Assembly (NCBI RefSeq): GCF_036669915.1
Contig: NC_089320.1
Span: forward strand, 18,473,868 to 18,537,867
Length of the DNA stretch: 64,000 bases
Direction: 5' to 3'
Source of the DNA: Pocillopora verrucosa
Lineage: Eukaryota > Cnidaria > Anthozoa > Scleractinia > Pocilloporidae
In this document: in pieces, positions 50,001 through 60,664 of the stretch
Position numbering within the stretch: the stretch's first letter is position 1
Layout: each line of letters begins with the position of its first letter
The notes under the pieces: model-generated
The model's database searches: none
Told to the model about the DNA's origin: nothing
The model's input: the letters and a program-made list of their open reading frames with translations, nothing else
Position numbers and translations under genes: made by a program

Positions 50001-53000
50001 ACGCCTCATTGAAAAACTAAGCAATGACAGGTATTATCTATGATCTGGGTAAGTATGACATATCTTCAGCAGAATTTATAACACTTCAGACGAGAACCTT
50101 TTCGCAGGAAAAACCGAACCAAACAGAATGATAAAATAGCAATATAAAAATTATAGTAATATTGGACTCACTTCACTTACAATCAGGATAAGAGAGTTCT
50201 CTACCTCTTTTTTACGCAGAGGAACAAATGCTCCTGTTACATGAATCTTCAAGATTACGAAAAGGTCGGTATTAATAGTTAATTTTTAGTCATTCGATAA
50301 ATGCTGTACTTTCAACATGGTGGATAGTTTTGTACGACTGAATATGAACGCCTCTCCCTTTTCAGTTCTTGTACTTGCGTTAGGCTTATTATCTCCCTGA
50401 TTTCATCTGACAGGACTGTGATTTATTTCATAGAGCAAACCGGAGTTAACTCCATGAGCTAGTTGATCACTCAATTAAAATCTCATGTTTCTTCCATTTT
50501 CTATCTCATACTCCTATGGAAAAGTACCAAATAAACAAACAAAGTTTAAAATAAGGCCCTTTCACTTTCTTCAGCTTATTTTTCTTTGTTTGTTTCTTCG
50601 TTTGCTTTATAGGCCAAAGAAGTTATAGTAGAAGCGGAGCAAAGTGATCCTGACAGTCCTGTCATTCAATTCTACAAGTTTAAAATCGCTCTCGCCGAAG
50701 GACAAGATGTTGTCGGTCAGTTGTGCATTTGTATTCTTTGACATCTTTTTACGGGAATGTTGTGAGAGGTTATTCTTGTCACTGAGAGGCACGAGCTTAC
50801 TCAGAAAAAAGGCAGGATAGGTGTTTCAAACCTAAATAGAAAACACGACCCTCCTATTACTGATTCTTGTCTCCCATGTTCTCTCTCCATTGGTTTGTTG
50901 TAGCTGTAGACGCAATGACAAAGATAAGCGAGGTTGGTTCAAATCAAGATAATGACGTAGCAGAGACTAATGCTCATGGACTGATCTGTCTTGCTGCACA
51001 GCTAGCTCTAGAGGTAAACTTTCATGTTACAAACAGATGGACAGCAAATACGCTCTGCTGTTTACGTTCCAGGTCGGAGTACTGATTGTTCTTCGCTGTA
51101 TTGTGGATTGAATTGACTCGGTGACACCAATTATTTGAGCGATATCGCTTTTTATATTGATTACTACATAATGACTTGGGATTTCTATAGCACGAAATTA
51201 ACAAAATGTTAACTTGAATGGACCGTGATCAGAGGGGTGTAGCTAAAATTTATCAAACCCTTGTGCGCATAGAAGATGAAAATAGGAATTTTGAATACAA
51301 AGTAAGAAAACTTGAGTTCTTTAAAGATTTAAGGTTGGTACGCAAGTTCCTTAGATACCTTTTATTCCACTAATCTCTTTCCATACATGAACTCTTCCCA
51401 TATATGCATTCTTTCCATATACGAACTCTTTCCACTTCTGCAAATTCCCACAATAGTGATTTGTTGCTAGAAAGCGCAAGATCATTTTTATCAGAGAAAA
51501 TGCAGTCTGCAGTCACCAGGATAGACTGAGATAAATGACGTGTACCTTGTCCTTCAGCAAAAGAACCATAACGTAGCTGTCAGTGCCTTAGAAAAAGTCG
51601 TAGCGAGCAGCGCCGATAACCAGCAGGTTCTAACCTCACTTAGGTAAGTCATTCAAGTATTTTCCTCTCTTTTCATCACGATCGCGCTTTTGTAATGAAA
51701 ACAGACAGGTGTGCTGCTGCTGACACGGTTTGATAAGCTAATTTGCTTGACAACGAAAATGGTGCTTGCGTTTAGTCGGTTTCTTTGAGTTTCTTCTTCA
51801 ATCCATCTCCAGTGCTTGTTGTTCAAAATTGCCACGCTTGGTAATTTTTTTCTGAGACAGGCTGTTTTATCGTAGTGTGAGAGCTCCATTTCACCGAATG
51901 TGTAAAATCCGTGACGCAACCCAGTTTTTCATTCTCTACCCAGAAAATTAATAATAGGACGGAAAAATCATGGAGCGTTCCCTTTTTTGGAAGAAAAAGA
52001 TTAGCCGTGATCGCTAATTCAAAATGTTTTTAATAGGTGCCTGACAAGATTAAAACTGACGCAGTCCACAGATTCTGGAGCAAAGTAAGTTAAGGAGGAA
52101 TTCTACCTGGATACCTATTATTAAGGCCAGGTAAAAGGAGGGGGTAAAAAAAAAGGTGGATTGAGGGATTACATCCTTTTTGTTACGCATTATTTTACAC
52201 TATGACAAACACATAAAAGAAAAAAAATTCCAAGAAAAAATGAAAAAACAAAAAAGAAAAAGGATACTTCTATACAAGGTAGCCTTAAGAAAACAGTGTC
52301 ACTAAACATTTTGTTTAAACACGACTGTTAGCCGTACTTTTTATGTCCCAATGACTGTCTCTCATTGTCAATAAATTCGTTATTATTAATCAGTTCTGCG
52401 GCTCTTTTCCATTGATTCAGAAAAGATTACAGCAGCTTTTTGCTTTACCTACAGACCGGTAAGTGTTACACGATTTTAGAAGTCTGATAAGAAGGTTTCA
52501 AGTGAAGTGTCCCTTAGATAGAGGTAGCTACCTTACCCCTGTTGGTATAAACGTAACCTTTTATGAATCCACTGGATTCAACTCCAAATATTTTTTTCTG
52601 AATCCCAACTAGTGGAAAACTTGATGCACGACAGGATCCTTACTTTGTTCGTAGTTTTTTTATCTGTAAAGTTTGTTCAACTATTCCAGTCAAATCCGCC
52701 TCTCATTTTCTTTTTTAGCTTTAGATCGCTTGAATCAGATGGAGCTGGTGAGCGATTCTAATGTGCAAACAGAAGCCGCATGGTTCATGAAAATTGGTAA
52801 ATTTTTCCTAATTATTTGATACTCTTGTATTTCACGGGGTGCGAAGAATTATATATTAAGAGGGTTACTCAAGAACGAGGAGAGATCTTAAAATCAGATG
52901 TAAGCTATACATGTAATTTGTGCTTATTGTCTTTGACTGATATCCAGTAAACATAGTGAAATGATAGGACATCACGCAGATAATATATAGCTTTAATACA

Positions 53001-53266
53001 TAGCGGGGATGTGGAGTATGAGATCACCGCTTCCCGCCCCTTTTGACATCCGGGACATTATTCGAATTCCAGCTTTAACTATGTAAAATAAACACACCTA
53101 TGTCATAACAGACAGGGAAATGGGTGGGGACAGAGAACAATTCCATCTCAAGTTGTTAAATATTCGGCGCTAGAATTTATTTTCAGCCCTTAATTCTGTG
53201 ACAGACAAAAGGAATCACTACAAGACAACAACTTAGTTAAAAAAGAAAAATGCCCCCACCCCCCTA

Positions 53267-53297
<31 letters not shown>

Positions 53298-56200
53298 TGT
53301 ATTTATATAATAAGCGCAGTTATGCATGCATTCTGATTGGTTCTCACTTATGATCTATTGGAGGACAGACGTATAGATGACGTCATCGTTAAAACTTTTT
53401 TTTCCGTATGTTTTAATTCTTTATTATATAAAACAAATAGATTCCAAGTTGCCGTGCGTCTGTTCAGTAATAGATCACAGATGACGTAAAAAATGTGGTA
53501 AGAACATCAGTGACACACTCGGCTGCGCCTCGTGTGCCACTTTTTTGGCAACTTGGAATCTATTTGTTAAATATATGAATAAAACAAAAATAAAACTTAT
53601 CATAAGCATTATATGGCATTTGCGAAAAAAGTTTCTTTGTTTTTTTAGCGTGGAATCTAGCTTTGGAAAGTACCGATTGTTGTGCAGAGATGCAGGAACT
53701 TTTCCTATTCTGTTACAAGGTGTGTGTTTACGAGTTTTTCCTTATTTGTCCAGGGACAATTGTTGCCAGTAGTTTTCTACCGGCCTTGTAATTTTCTTTT
53801 AGAAAGAATGACTTACGGGGTGGGCATAGATAATTAGTTTTCAAAAATATTTAGTATAAGTTGTTTACTACTATAACTGCTTGAATGCGATTAATCCAGA
53901 AATTGTTACAATTTTTTTTTATTTCAAGTTTTCAAGTCTGTGTCTCATGGAATCATCCAATTTGGTTCGTCAAAAAAATTGTCTGGTAATGGCAGCAGCT
54001 TCTGCAGTTCAAGCAGCGAGAGAGCAAATCAGTGGAGATGAAAAGGTTTTGCAAACGTCTTTCAGACTGAGCAGTAAATCAAATAATACAAATATGTAGT
54101 ACAATTGCGTCAATAACTAGGAGCTTGTATCCTTTAACACTCCGCAAAGGAGGCCGAAATCTCAAACTTGATGGAAGTTCCATCGATGAAAGGGAACAAG
54201 CGACTGGTTTTGCTGTTATTCCTTACATTCACGGTGTTACGGAACTCATCAAGAGAACGTTAAACAACGTTAAAGTTGCTCAAAAACCTTTTCAGACTTT
54301 GGGGCTTATTTTTGCCAAACCTAAGGATCCTGTCACGAAAGAACAACGAACCGACGCCATTTATTCTATTCCTTGCAATGACTGTGATAACGAATACATC
54401 GGACAGACCAAACGTCAGTTTGGTACTCGTTTGAAAGAGCATCAAAGAGCGGTTTTCGTTTGCAAAAAAGAAAATTCAGCTTTATCGGAGCACAAATGCC
54501 TAACTAACCATGCAATTAGGTGGGATAAGTCTATTATTAACTAATTTGGTTCTCTCAAAACGAGCTTTTTTAAATTTTTTTTTTCAGACTAAGCTTTTAC
54601 GGCAGTGTCTCGGACATGTTGATGCGTGTCGCGTCTTACGAAAGAAGATTGGAATCGGAGGTTTAAATAGCAGCCTGAAAGGTGATAAAAACATTTTTTT
54701 GTGCTCCTTAAGCATTTTTCTCCCAAATTCTGATGCCTTGTTCTAGAATCAAAATTTTTAAAAAATGGATGACCTCTCAAATTACGTACTTCTCAACATA
54801 TTTGCTCTAAAAATCTAAAGGATGTCCAGTTGCACGAGTAAAGATCTTTTAAATTAACAGTAATTCATATCTTTCAGATGAATCGATATTACTGCTGGCG
54901 TTATATGAATTCGAAGCAAAAGCACAACTGGGTGATTCAGACCTCTGTTTCTGTCTTGACGCTGCTGAGGCTCTACTCAACGCAGATCCAGGAACATTTG
55001 AAAGCTTTGCTGGTACAATTTTCAAAGTTCAAAATGTAGAAATATCAATTTTTCACAAATACCGATTTTCTAGTCTTTTTCATTTTAATTTTATGAACTA
55101 TCTTCCCTTTCTGTAGAATTTACCGTGTTTTCTCATTTTCTCTAACTTTATTGGCAATTAATTCGTTCTCCCCTCCTCCTGCTTCTCTAATTTCCACCCG
55201 GGGTAGTTTGATTGTGTGGTATTTTAGCTTTCTTGTGATCGAATCCAGCGCTTGCAGTTGAGCCGCCTGCTTACCACAGGGAGATAAGCATGAGGGCACT
55301 GAGAATTGCGATAAAGAAACACTTAGCTATGGACGTGACTGACTTCACTAAATTAAGGTAACTATGTGTGTCGTTTCCATCACATTGGTCTAGACGACTT
55401 TAACGTCTTAGACAACTTTAACGTCTCCAGCATAAAAACGGCCATTCACGTTATCACTATTTCTAACATACCATTGCCGCGAGCTAAAGCAATTTCCGAA
55501 GCGAATGTACGATACCCTTCTCTTGCTTCTTTTTTGTAGCAAAGCTTTTCATAGTCTGGTGCACCACGCATTAAGTAGTGGTAGCAGCAGTGATGCCGAA
55601 AGTAAGGAAGAGGCCTTCGCTGTTTACCAGGACATATGTAAAATCATCGAGAACCAAGCGAAGGTACCCACTAAAAACAAATAGATAACTACAGTATGTT
55701 TGGGTCCAAGCTTCAGTATAGACATATATATATAAAACATTGAGGTTGGTAGCGTGATAGCCTTTTGAAAAGGCGGAGTAGGTCACAGGAAACGATGTTA
55801 AGATCACACAGGCTCATTTCTACTCCAGAATGCAATTAAATAGTGGTTATCAACCATATGCTGAGTGGTAACCTGCATGGTAACATTTTAGATAGTACGA
55901 CTGAATGAAGCGAAGAATGTCCGCTTGCAATGAAATAGCTCATGCTCTTTTAAATCCAGGGCTGTTATCCTGAAATTCAGATCTTATGGCTGATGACAAA
56001 GGCATGGAACTGTGGAGTAAACTTATTCAGGTACTGCCATAGTGAATGATGAACTTCACAAGCCACAAAAAAGTGTTTCGTTGAATTAAAACAGTTTGCA
56101 ATGATAAATCTTTCAGCCCAACCATCCAGTCTACCGAATGACTAACAATAGAAAAAAAAAACCCTGTCGAAATCAGAATATTTTTATTGTGGAATTTGAG

Positions 56201-57114
56201 AGGGGATTTCAGTTTGTTACGAGACGTACAGAAATGACTCGACGGTCAATGGTGTGCCATAAGTGTGCCAACCGATTGCATCTGATGGTGAAATCCCTTT
56301 TAATGATAATCCAAAATCATGCGAGAGATGGCTTTAAATTAAAGGCAGATTATAATTTTTTTGTTTAACAGAATGTTTGAGGTTAGCTTTGTTAGATTTC
56401 TATCTGTAATTTTGCAACTGTATTGTAAATCACTGCAACTTTGCTATACTTTTCGCGTTCCACTGGTGTAGTCACGGCTTGTATAATATTCCCTAAAAGA
56501 AACCAGTTCTTTATTAATTATAAATTAAGCAACTAGACTATAGCCGAGGTAGTTAGAATATTTGAATAATTCTGCAAATGCGCAAAATAATGCAAATCAT
56601 TCTCATTCTAGCGCTGGCGGTCACGAAGCCGGAGAGAAATGGTGTGGATTGGCCATGAGACTGCTTCATCACTTGTCGACATTTAAGTGTAACTATCAGG
56701 ATAAGGTATTCCATGTAAAGCCATTTCAAGTGATTAAACTATCCATTTCACTATTTATTTAGTCATTACATTTTCTCTCCTTCTTTAATAGATTGAATCA
56801 AAATCAAATAAATTTATACCAGATAGTCATCCATTTCTTGATATTTACTAAAATACAAGAAATGTGACATCCATCAAGATGATATGTAGAGAATAATAAA
56901 TGGGCGTGCGTAGATATGGAATTTCTTTTCGAGTGTTTAACTCGATAGCTCACGAGTGAGATGGTTATGGCCTTTCTCAGGGTTGGAAATCCTTGTGTAA
57001 CACCGTAGTTTATATTGTAAAAGGTTTTTGTTTTTACCATAGATGACCAAAGTTTACGGGGATATATTGGATCGTATGGAGAGGAACACATTAAAAGGTC
57101 AAGTTGAAGAGTGA
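44086..57114 (+). CDS. TEX11: Testis-expressed protein 11 / SPO22 (ZIP4) meiosis protein
   Basis: Thirty-three exons join in phase to 929 aa, near the usual vertebrate length of about 940. Exons: 44086-44137, 44238-44462, 45423-45502, 45605-45635, 46005-46054, 46157-46285, 46740-46823, 46921-47006, 47319-47370, 47561-47645, 47914-47927, 48033-48126, 48564-48645, 48855-48942, 49250-49313, 49628-49710, 49863-49958, 50220-50264, 50613-50715, 50904-51013, 51558-51643, 52037-52084, 52421-52458, 52719-52796, 53649-53719, 53929-54045, 54588-54681, 54878-55012, 55249-55357, 55540-55663, 55960-56030, 56612-56705, 57043-57114. TEX11/ZIP4 is a TPR-like scaffold of the synapsis-initiation and crossover complex on meiotic chromosomes. 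Matches include TGRAWLDCQNP, LCYNFGVDTYY, TEAAWFMKIAWNLALE, LALYEFEAKAQL and QILWLMTKAWNCGVN. Intron 5 uses a GC donor, exon 11 is only 14 nt, and exon 26 has a weak GTTTTG donor just before a Penelope-like insertion. Confidence 0.95.
44530..44743 (-). mobile_element. MITE of the TTAACCCTTTAACTCCCA family, inverted copy
   Basis: Left end TTAACCCTTCCATTCCCAAA and right end CATGGGAGTTAAAGGGTTAA form the terminal inverted repeats. The left interior (TCTTATTAGCAATTCTCCTTA) is the reverse complement of the right interior of the copy at 24583-24794, so it is inserted in the opposite orientation in TEX11 intron 2. Confidence 0.85.
53275..53298. repeat. (AT)n microsatellite
   Basis: A run of AT dinucleotides after a poly-A stretch in TEX11 intron 24. 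Confidence 0.95.
53432..53568. mobile_element. MITE with perfect 22-bp terminal inverted repeats
   Basis: The left end (53432-53453, beginning AACAAATAGATTCCAAG) and the right end (53547-53568, ending TTGGAATCTATTTGTT) are exact reverse complements over 22 bp. The 137-bp element contains CAGATGACGT and ACACTCGGCTGCGCC. I remember longer relatives in coral genomes, so this may be internally deleted. A fragment with related words (GATCTATT, GACAGACG, GATGACGTCA) lies just upstream at 53350-53390. Confidence 0.85.
54105..54548 (+). mobile_element. Penelope-like element fragment with GIY-YIG endonuclease domain
   Basis: The open frame 54125-54544 encodes the linker and GIY-YIG endonuclease end of a Penelope-like retroelement protein. 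Visible pieces are a linker (LIFAKPKDPVTKEQRTDAIY), a cysteine pair (PCNDCDN) and the nuclease signature EYIGQTKRQFGTRLKEHQRA, followed by a conserved histidine stretch (SALSEHKCLTNH). The upstream reverse transcriptase is absent, so this is a 5'-truncated copy. It lies in TEX11 intron 26 in gene orientation, starting about 60 bp after the exon and ending about 40 bp before the next, so it fills most of the intron. Its frame has no internal stop, suggesting fairly recent insertion. Confidence 0.85.
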
Positions 57115-57498
57115 TGTTGAAGCTACCTGCGTGTACGATCTGATTTTGCTTTTTTCAAGTTCTGTGTGTAATTCGCCTAGTAAATTTGTCAACTTTGTCG
57201 TGACCATTAAGTGTTCAGATAAAAAAGGAAACAACAACAACAAACAAACAAGAACAATTATGTGGAGCTAAGTGCAGAAATTTCAGTCATATATCTGAAA
57301 GTGTATAAGGCGTTTGAACCAGAAGCAAGGTGAATTTAGAGAAATAAGTTTGGGTTTGGACAATTCAGGTTCGAAATTATTTTCCCAAATTTAACTCTCT
57401 CAAAAGTTAACACAATTGTCTCTTTTTTAATGAAATATAATTCAATTTGGTTTATTAAAAGTTTTACCTTTCCTCCACTTAATAAATATAGCTCTCAG
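57115..57498. other. Convergent 3' spacer between TEX11 and the glycosyltransferase
   Basis: 384 bp between two convergent stop codons holding both 3' UTRs. No other gene is seen. Confidence 0.6.
57451..57456 (-). terminator. Polyadenylation signal AATAAA of the glycosyltransferase gene
   Basis: TTTATT on the plus strand, about 43 bp past the stop codon at 57499. Confidence 0.6.
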
Positions 57499-60400
57499 TT
57501 ATTCATCATCCCACATGCCCTTTTTACTATGAAAATAATGAAAAATATTTGGATGTCGCAGTCGATCATATTCCATTCCAGAATAAACGATTCTTTCCAT
57601 GAAGTCCCAGTCCTCTCCGCCCCATTTCTCGTCAAACGCTTTTTCATTAAGACCACCAACTTTGTCCCAATCACTCTTATAAACACCAACCAATCCAAAG
57701 CCCAATGGTTCCCATTTTCCTTCTGGGGTTTCTGGAGTTTTCCCACAACCCAAGCGGATGATAACGGGAGTGTAGACAGAACGACCTTCAAAGCAATGCT
57801 GTGGAACAGATTTAGAAATAACTTCATTTTTTAAAGTAGGGTTTTTAAAACGAGAAAGGCATCTTCGACGGTAAACTACAACCGTCTATAATTGCCGTCG
57901 TTGACTAATAAGTGATTGTTTCCTAACTTACCACTAAAATAACGTTATTTTATGGTCCCGTCGTATTTGTGCCACCTAGTTTTGGTAAATACCTCCATAA
58001 GGATACAAGTGCGATGAAACCTATCGATATTACCCGTCTGCTTTTTAATCTGATAACAGGCCTCGTTTGTTCCCGTTTTTCATGCGATGTACAACTTCAA
58101 CAGTCTTTGAGTAAACCGGAAAAAGTACTTATCCCTATGTCAAATACAAGCCTGATTTCTGACCTTGGGAATCGAGCTAACATGGAACATACGAATGTAG
58201 GAGTTGTGGGTGCAGGCCTACATAAGATCAGTAAGTAAGTTTTGGAATGGGTAGAAATGTGGTTCATTTCTATACCAAAATTACTAATTCCTTTACTTTA
58301 CATGTCAGTCGTCAGTTTAACGGAAATCTTATGAAAATGTTATCTATGCTCACTTTACGGATGTCGTCAAAGATTGTGGAAGGTAAGTCCAAGTGAAGAT
58401 CAAGAGTGAACACGATGGTTTTCGGATCCTGAACTTGTTCCACAGCCCTGTTGAAGGATTTGGTACGAGAATAGTGCTTTGCTTCGTGAACGATGACTTT
58501 AGTGGGAGGAAGTTTCCTTTTCGCCAGCTCCTGTTCCAGATTCATGTCGGAGCTTTTATAATCGTATATCACTAGACTCACTTTGTTGTCCTTTGAAGCA
58601 CTGTATATTTCTTCTAAGTTGTTTAGGAAGTGTACCATCCACCGTCCCTGGTTTTTGAGGGTGATAATCAAGGCGATTTTTGCATTTCTATTCCACTGGA
58701 ATCCCTTGGGATAACACAAGTTGTCGGAGCCTTTGGGCCAAAAGACAGATTCTGAAAGCATGACCAGTTCGTTTTTTCCCGTGACATTTATTAGGAACTC
58801 AAGAAAGAATCGACTTCCCAACTTCGGATCGACTTTTCTTTCCACGTTAACGAGTTTCACGACCTTGAACTTTCTGCATGATAAAGTAAAATTGTCGCTA
58901 AATGATAACAATAACTACAACCACAACAACAACAATAATAATTATAATTTGAGCCGAGAAATTTCCGAGATTTAAATGATTGACAGTATCACTATTTCAG
59001 TGTAAAAGTGGTATATATAAAGCAAAAATAGACGATATAACAAGGTTACCATGACAACACTGACACAACAACGATTTGCTTTTGTCAGTTTCAAAACAAT
59101 GGCGGCAAGATTTCGGGAAATTTCCGGTGAGGAAATACAAAAGCTCGCCGGAAAAAACAGTAAAACAAAAGTACAGTCAAAACTAGAGACGTGGATGAAC
59201 GTTTGGAAGTCGTGGGTAGAAAGCAAGGGTCTTAACGATGATGTTGTCGAATACGAAGGTAAGGAACATGACAAATGCCTCTCGCGATTCTTTGCCGAAA
59301 TTCGCAAAAGCGATGGCTCCGACTAACTACGGGACAGCCTAAGGGCTACGTTAGCTGCCTTCGCCATGCACCTCAAAAACATCCATAACGAACGACCAAG
59401 AATTTGTTAAGTGCAGAATGTTCCCGGAAGAAAAAAAAAAGAGCTCTTCGCGAAAAAGGCCACGGAAAATGGCTAAATGCAACAAAAGCCCCTACCGTCC
59501 TCGAGAAGCTGTGGAAAAATCGTGTACTTGGCGAACAAAACCCAAATTCACTCCCCCATACTTTCATTTTAATCTTTGGGGTTGCCAGGAGCACCATGAA
59601 ATTTTTGTCGAAGATTTCAGTTTAAACAAGGACGATCAAGGTACAGAGTGCGTAAAATTCGAAGAAAACCCAATAAAGACCCAGCAAAACTGTCTAAGAA
59701 AGAAACGAAGAGCCACCCAGCCAAACATCTTTGCCACTGGAGGTCCCCCTTTTTACTCCACTTCTTTAAACATGTCTTTCCCACAGACCTGAAGAAATGC
59801 GAAACAGTGACCCATATTATCTCGCCATTATAGAAAAACCGAAATACGAAGTGTGATACAAGAATCAAAGGAAAGGTTTCAATAAGGTCGACTTCTTCAT
59901 AAAAAAGTATGGCCTTGACCTGAGGGAAGAAAGTTACCCAACCATTTGGTAAGAAAAACGCTTATGAAGAAGCTGAAGGCCTCGAATCATGCAGCCAAGA
60001 ACTGCTATCATCGGTGTAACAGGCCACACAAACTACGAGGAAGGTCACGAAGCAAAACAGCGACAGATCTCATCTATTATCAACCTTCCTGTCTGCCAAA
60101 ACGTTTAGAATTCCCTTCCAGTTCTTTCCTGTTTCCCCATTCAGTACAACCATACAGCGACTCCAGCCTGCCAAACAATAGTCCACCACTTTCATGGCTG
60201 CCAGGTGACGATAAATTACGGAGCTGGCGTTGGTGTTTTTCAACAAAGCAGTAGTTAAATACTAGGAGAAACTTGCCCGTACCTTAACTTAATTGTGGTT
60301 TCGCTTCACCGCTGCCGTGACAGCAAAAACCGTGATTTTAGAATTTCTTCCATTGAACTAATTCATGTTTTTTGCCTTCGATAGTTTGGTAAAGAAATTG

Positions 60401-60627
60401 TTACCAATACAGACGCCTGCGTATTCTTTTTGTTTGTTTGTTTTTCTTTTTTAACTGTCACGAAATAAAGGTTTCCTGTGCGTTACCGAAAATTTCTCGG
60501 CTTCTCTTATAAACAAATAATGGTATAACCAGTGCGTGGTATTACGACTTGTAATATTTCAAAATTGTCCAAAATACCACTCACCCTTCGCGGCACGTGG
60601 CATTTTGAACAATTTTGAAATATCACT

Positions 60628-60664
<37 letters not shown>

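Noticed and set aside
57430-57834. 134-aa plus-strand open frame
   Set aside because: Shadow of the last exon of the glycosyltransferase, whose minus-strand frame has clear catalytic motifs.
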